Source: Bacteroidota bacterium (lineage in GTDB: Bacteria > Bacteroidota > Bacteroidia > Chitinophagales > Chitinophagaceae). From it: DNA of 6,752 bases. The notes under the pieces are model-generated. The model was not told the DNA's origin. It saw only the letters and a program-made list of their open reading frames with translations, and ran no database searches. Below, piece after piece: positions 1 to 6,289 of this stretch (its first letter is position 1; each line of letters starts with the position of its first letter). The position numbers and the translations under genes are program-made. The DNA is taken from contig JAFAGE010000027.1 of the NCBI GenBank assembly GCA_023423015.1, forward strand, positions 1 through 6,752. Reading direction: 5' to 3'.

Positions 1-793
1 AAAACGACTCTTCTTCGCTTTCGTCTACGTAAAGTGTTGCTTTGTAAACGCCATTCAGGTTGCTGGAGCCGGTGTGAGTGTCGAATGTTGTAAGGGCCAG
101 GGAAACAATCGGTGCGTTAATCTTCACGATTGCCGGCACAGTGGTGTAGGCGTTACTTCCTGCAGCCTTCACTCCGATAATTTTTGGAGTTTGTTCGTAT
201 ACGCTCCGGGTTCTGTCGTAGAGGGCAAGCCGAAGTATGCGGGGAGCAACATGATCCTTGAGTGGCATTCCGAACAAGAGCGGATTTACATTAACATCGT
301 CGGCAGTGCGCCTGATTTCAAAGTGCAGGTGCGGGGCCTGCGAGCCACCTGTATTACCGCTGTAAGCGATGAAATCTCCCTTTTTTACCGGGAATAGTTC
401 CTGCGGAACTTCCAGGTAAACTTTCCAGCTCTCCTGTTCGTATTGTTTTTGCTTCACATAGGCTTCAAGTTTTGGGTTGAAGTTGTTGAGATGCGCGTAG
501 AGGGTAGTGTAGCCGTTCGGATGATTGATGTAAATAGCGCGACCAAATCCTCCCGGCTCTATCTTGACCCTGGCAATATAACCATCGGCCGCTGCATACA
601 CCCGAAGGTTTTCGCGTTGGTTGGTTTTAAGGTCGAGGCCCATGTGATAATGGTTCGGTCTTAATTCGCCGAAGTTTCCGCTCAGGTTAATTGGAATGTC
701 GAGTGGATTTCTGAAATAGCCTTTAGGGTAATCCGACTGCCCGCTGAGATACAACGAAGTACACAGCAGGATCACTGTTAGCATAGGTCGCAT
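1..793 (-). CDS. Exported M23-family zinc metallopeptidase (peptidoglycan endopeptidase type), C-terminus cut by window edge
   Basis: Reading the minus strand from the ATG at 793-791 gives 264 codons without a stop, running off the left edge. The N-terminus has a short basic start and a hydrophobic stretch (residues 4-17, ending near LSGQS), consistent with a Sec signal peptide; there is no lipobox cysteine. The peptidase core follows. HxxxD (H50, D54, in HYHMGLD) and HxH (H155, H157, in HLHFE) are the zinc-site motifs of M23/LytM peptidases, and the YAHL motif with H101 is also present. Residues 180-264 lie beyond the catalytic domain and are probably the start of a C-terminal extension common in Bacteroidota homologues. 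By family, it would cut peptide cross-links of peptidoglycan in the periplasm. A second ATG lies three codons inside; the first is chosen because it keeps the basic residue before the hydrophobic segment. It is divergent from the small gene at 956. Substrate is inferred. Confidence 0.93.
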   Translation of the reverse strand, partial: MRPMLTVILLCTSLYLSGQSDYPKGYFRNPLDIPINLSGNFGELRPNHYHMGLDLKTNQRENLRVYAAADGYIARVKIEPGGFGRAIYINHPNGYTTLYAHLNNFNPKLEAYVKQKQYEQESWKVYLEVPQELFPVKKGDFIAYSGNTGGSQAPHLHFEIRRTADDVNVNPLLFGMPLKDHVAPRILRLALYDRTRSVYEQTPKIIGVKAAGSNAYTTVPAIVKINAPIVSLALTTFDTHTGSSNLNGVYKATLYVDESEEESF

Positions 794-955
794 GCCGGCG
801 AAGATACAGACCGGAAAAAACACAAACATTCTGCAAGGAAATATTAAATAAAAAAGAAGACATTAAAAAGCTCTTAAATGGTATGGTTTTTTCTTTGTTG
901 ATACAGCGTTTGTAGAACAATTGCTGTCTCTTAAAAAGTAGTAAGTACACCGGAC

Positions 956-1171
956 ATGAACCCGATCACGAACAATAAATGGGCATTGATATTAATCGTA
1001 ACTGCAGGTACGGTAATCGGTGTATTTCGTGGAAACGAAGCCCGCCAGAAATGGATGTTCAAGATTAAGAATCGATACGAAGAAAAACGCCAGCAGGCCG
1101 AGCAGAAAAAACTTATCCGCTCCGGCGGTGTCGCCCTCGACGACGTAGAACTCGCCGCTTTTCATTCCTGA
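956..1171 (+). CDS. Small predicted single-pass membrane protein, function unknown
   Basis: This 71-codon frame starts with ATG at 956. Residues 8-24 (WALILIVTAGTVIGVF) form one plausible membrane span. They are followed by a strongly charged, Lys/Arg/Glu/Gln-rich helix (residues 26-54) that could be amphipathic or coiled, and a short acidic tail. The layout resembles small membrane-anchored proteins with a cytoplasmic tail, but I do not recognise a family. Support for coding comes from the ordered hydrophobic-then-charged composition and the divergent position opposite the M23 gene with a 162-bp AT-rich spacer. There is no convincing ribosome binding site, which is normal for Bacteroidota and so not evidence against. 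The stop lies 39 bp before the CATAGGG repeat. A chance frame remains possible. Confidence 0.55.
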   Translation: MNPITNNKWALILIVTAGTVIGVFRGNEARQKWMFKIKNRYEEKRQQAEQKKLIRSGGVALDDVELAAFHS

Positions 1172-1209
1172 TTTATTTTATTGCCCGAGAGAAGAACGTA
1201 ATGAAAAGG

Positions 1210-1237
1210 CATAGGGCATAGGGCATAGGGCATAGGG
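1210..1237 (+). repeat. Perfect 4 x CATAGGG tandem heptamer, G-quadruplex-type motif
   Basis: Four exact copies of CATAGGG occupy 1210-1216, 1217-1223, 1224-1230 and 1231-1237, followed by a broken copy (CAG). GGG runs at 1214, 1221, 1228 and 1235 are separated by uniform 4-nt loops (CATA), which meets the standard G3-N(1-7) four-tract rule for an intramolecular G-quadruplex on the plus strand. The repeat lies 39 bp past the stop of the small plus-strand gene, so it would be in that gene's 3' transcript. The reverse complement CCCTATG resembles the CCCTCCG units of the neighbouring array, and GCCCTAT at 1389-1395 can pair with ATAGGGC at 1232-1238. Structure formation is inferred. Confidence 0.9.
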
Positions 1238-1257
1238 CAGGCAAGCGTGGTTAACCG

Positions 1258-1385
1258 CCCTCCGACCTACCTTCGATCTCCGTTCCCCGCTCTCCGTTCT
1301 ATTTCCGCCCTCCGCCCTCCGCCCTACATTCGTTCTCCGCCCTCCGTTCTCCGTTCTATTTTCGCCCTCCATCCTCCGCTCTCCC
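1258..1385 (+). repeat. Degenerate pyrimidine-rich array of 7-mer (YYCTCCG) and 11-mer units
   Basis: The 128 bp tile without a gap into 16 units: 12 heptamers of consensus YYCTCCG (for example CCCTCCG at 1258, 1308, 1315 and 1340; TTCTCCG at 1333 and 1347; CTCTCCG at 1290) and four 11-mers (ACCTACCTTCG 1265, TTCTATTTCCG 1297, CCCTACATTCG 1322, TTCTATTTTCG 1354). Nearly every unit ends in CG. The 11-mers look like heptamers with about four extra bases inside. Decayed copies continue to about 1445 (CCCTATCTAAG 1390, TTCTCCCTTCG 1413, CTCTTCCTCCG 1435). The period is not a multiple of three and the plus strand is almost free of A, so this is a non-coding array. The minus strand carries closely spaced GGG runs opposite 1308-1324. 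Confidence 0.85.
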
Positions 1386-1472
1386 ATAGCCCTATCTAAG
1401 CCCTCTTTCGCGTTCTCCCTTCGCTCTCGCTTCGCTCTTCCTCCGATCCCCAACGAAGCAACACCGAACCCA

Positions 1473-1494
1473 AAGCGAAGGATAAGCGAAGGAT
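1473..1494 (+). repeat. Exact tandem duplication of an 11-mer (AAGCGAAGGAT)
   Basis: AAGCGAAGGAT occurs at 1473-1483 and again immediately at 1484-1494. Its AGCGAAGG core is the reverse complement of CCTTCGCT at 1418-1425 in the decayed tail of the upstream array, so either copy could form an 8-bp stem with that segment across a loop of about 50-60 nt. It lies about 100 bp before the NagX-like gene. Whether it is a regulatory site or slippage debris cannot be told from the sequence alone. Confidence 0.7.
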
Positions 1495-1596
1495 TACCGA
1501 ACGATAGAACAAGGAACATCAGGTGAAAAACGGGGAACAATCCATTTCTCTTCTCCTTTTCAGTCTCTCGCTCAGAATCTTTATATTCAGGCTCTC

Positions 1597-2790
1597 ATGA
1601 TTGCTCATCCGCCTGTTCGCCTCGCGTCTATCGATGTTTTGCGCGCTCTTACCATGTTGCTTATGATTTTCGTGAATGACCTGTGGTCGCTCAGCAATAT
1701 TCCTGAATGGCTCGGTCACACGGAGGCCCGCGAGGATGGTATGGGGCTGGCCGACGTGGTTTTCCCCGCTTTCCTCGTCATCGTGGGTATGTCGGTGCCA
1801 TTCTCTATTGCGAGTCGCCACAGTAAGGGTGAGTCTACTTCGTCCATTATCCTCCACATCATCCTGCGATCACTTGCGCTGCTGGTAATGGGATTGTTCC
1901 TCGTTAATGGCGAAAACATCAGCGAAGAAGCAACGGGAATGCCGCGAAGCCTGTTTAACTCCCTCGCATGCCTTTCGTTCATCTTTATATGGAACTCTTA
2001 TCCCAAACAATCGAACCGGAAACTCGTTACCGCACTTAAGGTAATCGGATGGATCATCCTGTTCATTCTCGCCTGGCTTTATCGCGGCGGCGAAGATGCT
2101 GGTCTTCGGTTTAGTACTTTCTGGTGGGGAATTCTCGGACTCATCGGTTGGGCCTACATGATCAGCGCATTGGTGTACGCGGGTTTTCGCGCCAATATTT
2201 ATCTCATCGCATTGTTCTGGGTTTTGTGTCTCGCTACATCGATGGCAGCACACAGCGGCTTGATCCCCCAGGGAAGTTTGCTGCGCACTTTCCTCGCTCC
2301 TTTTGGCGAAGGTGCAATGCCCGCTTTTGTCACCAGCGGTATGCTCACATCCATGATCTTTATACGTATGCAAAAGAAAAACAAACCGCTCACCATCATC
2401 ATCACACTGTTTGCTGTTGGTATTGTTCTCATCGCAGCAGGTTTGTTTATAAATCAATTCTGGATCATCTCAAAAATTCTGGCCACTCCGCCTTGGGTAC
2501 TCATTTGCAGCGGCATCACCATTGCGTTCTTCGGTTTTATCTATTGGCTGTGTGATGTGAATGGAAAAGCAAATTGGTTCGACAGTATTAAACCTGCGGG
2601 CACAAATACCCTCCTCACCTACCTGCTTCCGCATTTTGCTTACGGTCTTATGTACACGGTATTAAAACTGAAATTTCCCGAAGCACTCACTACCGGGGGA
2701 GTTGGATTATTGAAATCGTTCCTGTTTGCATTTATAATTATTCAAATTGCCGGGCTGCTTGGAAAAGCAGGCGTGCGGCTGAAACTTTAA
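1597..2790 (+). CDS. HGSNAT/NagX-like polytopic membrane protein (DUF5009/COG4299 type), putative amino-sugar acyltransferase
   Basis: The 397-aa product is almost entirely membrane: about 11-12 hydrophobic segments, including residues 12-28, 51-72, 83-103, 144-162, 174-195, 199-217, 266-286, 298-317, 336-357 and 371-390. The N-terminal signature RLASIDVLRALTMLLMIFVN, then GLADVVFPAFLVIVGMS, is typical of the COG4299/DUF5009 group, which includes human heparan-alpha-glucosaminide N-acetyltransferase and proteins annotated NagX in bacterial N-acetylglucosamine utilisation. H41, ten residues before the LADVVFP block, sits where the HGSNAT active-site histidine lies in its first loop; with a cytoplasmic N-terminus this loop would be periplasmic. 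ATG 1597 is chosen because it places a short basic tail before the first span. The gene precedes the GH20-GH18 gene by 35 bp on the same strand, suggesting one transcript and a role with chitin or other GlcNAc oligomers. Acetyltransfer rather than transport is inferred. Confidence 0.9.
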   Translation: MIAHPPVRLASIDVLRALTMLLMIFVNDLWSLSNIPEWLGHTEAREDGMGLADVVFPAFLVIVGMSVPFSIASRHSKGESTSSIILHIILRSLALLVMGLFLVNGENISEEATGMPRSLFNSLACLSFIFIWNSYPKQSNRKLVTALKVIGWIILFILAWLYRGGEDAGLRFSTFWWGILGLIGWAYMISALVYAGFRANIYLIALFWVLCLATSMAAHSGLIPQGSLLRTFLAPFGEGAMPAFVTSGMLTSMIFIRMQKKNKPLTIIITLFAVGIVLIAAGLFINQFWIISKILATPPWVLICSGITIAFFGFIYWLCDVNGKANWFDSIKPAGTNTLLTYLLPHFAYGLMYTVLKLKFPEALTTGGVGLLKSFLFAFIIIQIAGLLGKAGVRLKL

Positions 2791-2825
2791 TTCATCTTAA
2801 CTTTCGTTTTCCATAACTTAATCGC

Positions 2826-4841
2826 ATGAGAAAATTTGCACTGACCGTGCCGTTGCTGTTGCTGTATGTTGCAATCCTGGCACAAAGAAATTCACCCTCG
2901 CCGGAATACCCGGTTAAATCATTTGCCATCTCTTCTCCAACACCACAGAATGTAGATTCCTTTGTGGTGTTCATGAACAACGTGCTGGGGCCAAGGCAGA
3001 TCAATCAGCTCATTCTGCGGGTCGACTACAACTATCAATACAAATCGCACCCGGAGCTGAGGAATGAAAATGCACTCTCAGAAGCCGATGTAAAAAAATT
3101 ACGCGATGCTGCGCGCGCAAACGGTATCAGTATAATTCCGCAGATCAACCTCCTGGGCCACCAATCATGGGCTGGTAAACTCGAAAAGCTGCTGCAAGTT
3201 TACCCGCAGTTCGATGAAACACCCTGGATAAAAATGCCTGAGGATTATAAATGGCCGAATGCCGACAGCCTCTACTGCAAAAGCTATTGTCCACTGCACC
3301 CTGATGTACACAAAATCGTTTTTGAACTGGTAGATGAACTGTGCGACGCATTTGGGGCGACAGGTTATCACGCCGGAATGGATGAAGTGTTTTACATAGG
3401 AATGGATAAATGTCCACGCTGCGGTGGTAAAGACAAAGCCGAACTCTTCGCCAATGAAGTAAATAAGATCCGCGACCACCTTGCAAAATCAAACCGAACA
3501 TTATACATCTGGGGCGACCGCCTCATCGATGGATACACTACGGGCGTTGGTGGATGGGAAGGAAGTTTCAACTACACCTGGCCGGCAATTGACAAGATCA
3601 GGAAAGACGTGGTGATCTGCGACTGGCACTACGAACGTGCCGATAAAACTGCTCCTTATTTTGCTGCGCATGGTTTTCGTGTGATCACTGCTACGTGGAA
3701 CCGTCCTCTTGTTGCTATCGAACAGGACAAGGATATGCAGAAGTTCTATGCCGATTCTCCCCCTGAAATGAAAACGAAATTCCTGGGCATGATGCAAACC
3801 GTGTGGAGCGCCGTTAGTCCTTTCCTGAGAGATTATTATGGAAAAGAATCGGATACTGCACGAACTATTCGCAGCCAGGCCGGTGCATTCAAAGCTGCAT
3901 TCCCGGCAACAGATAACCGTCCGAAATTCGACACGGCAAAATCATTCCCGATCATTGCCTACGTGATGGCAAGAACTCCGGAAGACATTGCGAGGATCGA
4001 CTACGACAACATTACGCACATTCACTACGCATTTGTGAATCCTGATTCGATGGGACGTTTTGCTTATAACCCTGTTCTTGATTCACTCGTAAAAGTTGCG
4101 CACAGCAAAGGAGTAAAGGTGATGGCTTCTATTGGTGGCGGCTCTGCTCCGCATTATTATGAAACGCTTCTTACCGACAAACATCGTCCGCGGCTTGTTG
4201 CCAATCTCACGCAAATTGCAATCGACTACAAACTCGATGGCATTGATGTGGATCTTGAAGGTGGACGCATAGATGAGAACTACGAAAAATTTGTTGATGA
4301 GCTGGGTACTGCCCTTCGCCCGGCGGGTAAAGAGATGTCTGCCGCAATTGCAACGGTGTATAAAGACAAGCTCACAGATAATGCGTTGAAAGAATTCGAT
4401 TACATCACCATCATGTCGTATGATAAAACAGGTCCGTGGAGGCCTGAAGTTGCGGGACATCATTCGCCGTATTCGATGGCCGTTGAAGATATTGACTACT
4501 GGATCAAACAAAGAAAACTGAATCCGAAGAAGACGTACCTCGGTTTGCCTTTCTATGGCTACAGCTTTGGTAAGAACGGGGCGGGGTCGATGTCGTACAA
4601 AGACATTGTAGCGAAGTTCCCCCGTGCTGAAAAGAAAGACCAGTTGAAGATGCCCGATGGTTCTATGCTCTACTACAACGGTATTCCAACCATCCAGAAG
4701 AAAGTGAAGCTTGCCAAAGAAAATGCAGGCGGTGTAATGTTCTGGCAGTTATTTGGCGACACTGAAGGAGAGAAATCATTGCTCCGTTCCATCAACGCAG
4801 TGGCATATCCCAAAGAATCCCGCTCTGCTTCCCGGAAATAA
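2826..4841 (+). CDS. Secreted two-domain glycoside hydrolase: GH20-type hexosaminidase-like domain fused to GH18 chitinase-like domain
   Basis: This 671-aa protein starts with a Sec signal peptide (MRKF, then hydrophobic residues 5-19, possible cleavage near ILA-Q). Residues about 30-340 form a GH20-type TIM barrel: IIPQINLLGHQSW (104-115) resembles the family's IP-x-GH strand, and GMDEV gives the Asp-Glu pair D186-E187 used in substrate-assisted catalysis. A CPRC motif (C196, C199) follows. Residues about 372-660 form a GH18 barrel: ASIGGGS (434-440, SxGG), DGIDVDLE (471-478, complete DxxDxDxE with E478 as acid), MSYD (530-533) and the final-strand GGVMFWQL with W640. The expected activity is cleavage of beta-linked GlcNAc polymers (GH18) and removal of terminal GlcNAc or related residues (GH20). 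No type IX secretion tail is seen, so a periplasmic location is likely. It follows the NagX-like gene closely. The exact substrate (chitin, peptidoglycan or glycan) cannot be decided here. Confidence 0.93.
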   Translation: MRKFALTVPLLLLYVAILAQRNSPSPEYPVKSFAISSPTPQNVDSFVVFMNNVLGPRQINQLILRVDYNYQYKSHPELRNENALSEADVKKLRDAARANGISIIPQINLLGHQSWAGKLEKLLQVYPQFDETPWIKMPEDYKWPNADSLYCKSYCPLHPDVHKIVFELVDELCDAFGATGYHAGMDEVFYIGMDKCPRCGGKDKAELFANEVNKIRDHLAKSNRTLYIWGDRLIDGYTTGVGGWEGSFNYTWPAIDKIRKDVVICDWHYERADKTAPYFAAHGFRVITATWNRPLVAIEQDKDMQKFYADSPPEMKTKFLGMMQTVWSAVSPFLRDYYGKESDTARTIRSQAGAFKAAFPATDNRPKFDTAKSFPIIAYVMARTPEDIARIDYDNITHIHYAFVNPDSMGRFAYNPVLDSLVKVAHSKGVKVMASIGGGSAPHYYETLLTDKHRPRLVANLTQIAIDYKLDGIDVDLEGGRIDENYEKFVDELGTALRPAGKEMSAAIATVYKDKLTDNALKEFDYITIMSYDKTGPWRPEVAGHHSPYSMAVEDIDYWIKQRKLNPKKTYLGLPFYGYSFGKNGAGSMSYKDIVAKFPRAEKKDQLKMPDGSMLYYNGIPTIQKKVKLAKENAGGVMFWQLFGDTEGEKSLLRSINAVAYPKESRSASRK

Positions 4842-4845
4842 GCAC

Positions 4846-4875
4846 TTTCGCTCACAATAGAAAATGACTAATTTG
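4846..4875 (+). promoter_or_regulatory. Possible Bacteroidota-type promoter before the flippase gene (weak)
   Basis: TAATTTG at 4869-4875 resembles the Bacteroidota -7 element TAnnTTTG but is one base short. TTTCG at 4846-4850, 18 bp upstream, is a poor -33 candidate. The -7-like element ends four bases before the ATG at 4880, which would give a very short leader. Promoters close to the start are common in this phylum. If real, the flippase is transcribed separately from the two upstream genes, although the 38-bp gap also allows readthrough. Confidence 0.25.
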
Positions 4876-4879
4876 CCGC

Positions 4880-6232
4880 ATGCTCAAAAAGCGTGCGGCT
4901 TCTTTTTGGTTGAACGCGATGTTTTACACCATGCTTCAACGGGTGTCGCTGTTTGTGTTTGGTGTATTCGGCTATATGATTCTCGTACGCGGCTTTACTA
5001 CCCAGATGAATGGTGTGTGGGCATTGTACATTACACTCTTCGCTTTATTTGAAATTGTGAAGCAGGGACTGCTCCGGAATCCTACCATACGTTTTCTCGG
5101 AATGGCCGAATATCACTTCAAAAAAGACCAGGTTCAGTCGTCGTCGTTGTTCATCAACACCATCTTTTCGCTGACTGTTGTTGCAGGCATCTTTCTTTTC
5201 GGCGAGTGGATCGCGATGTGGCTGAACTCACCTGATCTGCACATTCTGCTTGCTATCAGTTCGTTTAATATTCTTCTGCTCATACCATACACGCACTGCG
5301 AAATTCTGCTGCAATCGCATTACCGGTTCGAGCCCCTATTTACCGCTGCATTTATACGCCAGGGGATCTTCTTTGCCGGGATGGCTTTGCTCTACTTTTT
5401 TATGCCGGAGTCTTTTACCCTCGTTTCGGTGCTTGCTGTTCAGATAACAGGAGTAATCGTTGCGCTGGTGTGGCTGATGAAAAAGACATCGCCGATGCTG
5501 CTGCACCGTTTCAATTATAATTCAGCGCTCACGTTTCGCTTTTTTCATTTCAGCAAATACACATTTGGCACCAACCTGTTTTCGGGCATTTCACGGAACT
5601 TCGATCATTTTCTTACTGCATCGTTGCTTGGGCCAATTACCGGAAAAACTTACGTGGCATATTACAATACGGTGGCGCGTATACACAACATGATCGACGT
5701 ACCGTCACTTGCTGCAGCAGATGTTTTGTTTCCAAAGAATGTGGAGGCACACGAAAACGAGGGACTGGAGAAGGTGAAATATTATTTTGAGCAGATCACG
5801 GGTACCATCGTAGCGTTTATCGTTCCGTTGTCGGTTATCATTTTTCTGCTTCCCAGGCTGATTATCGTTATCGTTGCCGGCACCGAATATTATCCGGCTA
5901 TACCAATATTGCAGATGACTATTCTGTTCAGCATGGTGCGGCCGCTGAGTTACCAGTTTGGTTCCACACTCGACGCAATAGGACGGCCCGATATCAACTT
6001 CATTGCAAATGCCCTGCTGATGTTGTTCAACTTCGCGGTAACGTATATCATGCTGGTGCAGTTCGGTGCTATCGGTCCGGCATATGCGATGATAATTTAT
6101 TACGTTACATCCTTCACCGCAATGATGATCTTGCTGAAAAAGTACATCAACATCGACGTGCGGAATATTCTGCAGATTGCATTGCAGCGATACAAGGACG
6201 GATGGCAATTGTTGAAGAAACTAGTACCATAA
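4880..6232 (+). CDS. Wzx/MOP-type polysaccharide (oligosaccharide) flippase family membrane protein
   Basis: The 450-aa product has about 12 hydrophobic segments, among them residues 22-37, 46-60, 90-108, 120-138, 155-175, 180-200, 307-334, 341-354, 372-393 and 398-418. Length and layout match MOP-superfamily exporters that flip lipid-linked sugars across the inner membrane. The late block LDAIGRPDINFIANALL...FNFAVTYIMLVQFGAIGPAYA (364-403) fits the family pattern of G-P-x-N, then N, then G-x-x-G-A in paired helices. The start at 4880 gives a basic MLKKR tail before the first helix; the next in-frame ATG at 4919 would remove it. It follows the GH20-GH18 gene after 38 bp, but no glycosyltransferase or polymerase gene is visible, so its lipid-linked substrate is unknown. 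The C-terminus is basic and probably cytoplasmic. It converges with serA. Confidence 0.88.
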   Translation: MLKKRAASFWLNAMFYTMLQRVSLFVFGVFGYMILVRGFTTQMNGVWALYITLFALFEIVKQGLLRNPTIRFLGMAEYHFKKDQVQSSSLFINTIFSLTVVAGIFLFGEWIAMWLNSPDLHILLAISSFNILLLIPYTHCEILLQSHYRFEPLFTAAFIRQGIFFAGMALLYFFMPESFTLVSVLAVQITGVIVALVWLMKKTSPMLLHRFNYNSALTFRFFHFSKYTFGTNLFSGISRNFDHFLTASLLGPITGKTYVAYYNTVARIHNMIDVPSLAAADVLFPKNVEAHENEGLEKVKYYFEQITGTIVAFIVPLSVIIFLLPRLIIVIVAGTEYYPAIPILQMTILFSMVRPLSYQFGSTLDAIGRPDINFIANALLMLFNFAVTYIMLVQFGAIGPAYAMIIYYVTSFTAMMILLKKYINIDVRNILQIALQRYKDGWQLLKKLVP

Positions 6233-6289
6233 AACGGGGGTGAACGACCAGGTTATTATTCTTCTCACCGCTCACTTTTCACCTTTCAC

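Larger units (their letters stand above)
1172..1596. other. Gene-free 425-bp spacer rich in short tandem repeats
   Basis: No credible gene is seen between the small membrane protein and the NagX-like gene. A minus-strand open frame covers 1178-1540, but its translation is Arg/Glu/Gly-rich low complexity produced by the repeats. From left to right the stretch holds four CATAGGG heptamers, a pyrimidine-rich 7-mer/11-mer array on the plus strand, a decayed tail of the array to about 1445, a purine-rich segment with an 11-bp tandem duplication, and about 100 bp of leader before the ATG at 1597. In the leader, TATATTCA at 1582-1589 is only a weak match to the Bacteroidota -7 element TAnnTTTG and has no clear -33 partner, so no promoter is called. 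Confidence 0.75.

Noticed and set aside
74..664. Two plus-strand open frames (74-397 and 443-664)
   Set aside because: Both lie opposite the M23 peptidase, whose zinc motifs are read clearly on the minus strand.
723..950. 75-codon minus-strand frame overlapping the peptidase start
   Set aside because: It overlaps the signal-peptide region of the peptidase in another frame and crosses the AT-rich divergent spacer; no family resemblance.
880..955. TAnnTTTG-type promoter for the small gene at 956
   Set aside because: TTTG occurs at 894 and 908, but neither has the TA pair at the right distance, so no promoter can be supported.
1210..1385. CRISPR array
   Set aside because: Units are 7 or 11 bp, directly adjacent and without unique spacers, and no cas gene is present.
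1178..1540. Minus-strand 120-codon open frame with an Arg/Glu/Gly-rich translation
   Set aside because: Its body is the translation of the 7-mer/11-mer and CATAGGG repeats. The unit lengths are not multiples of three, so the frame stays open by base composition, not selection. No domain or start signal supports it.
1870..2457. 195-codon minus-strand open frame opposite the NagX-like gene
   Set aside because: It is fully antisense to a well-supported membrane protein, rich in His, Cys, Glu and Asp as expected from the reverse of hydrophobic codons, with no recognisable motif.
2124..2555. 143-codon plus-strand frame inside the NagX-like gene
   Set aside because: It is an out-of-frame reading with His- and Arg-rich composition; the main frame is continuous and has family motifs.
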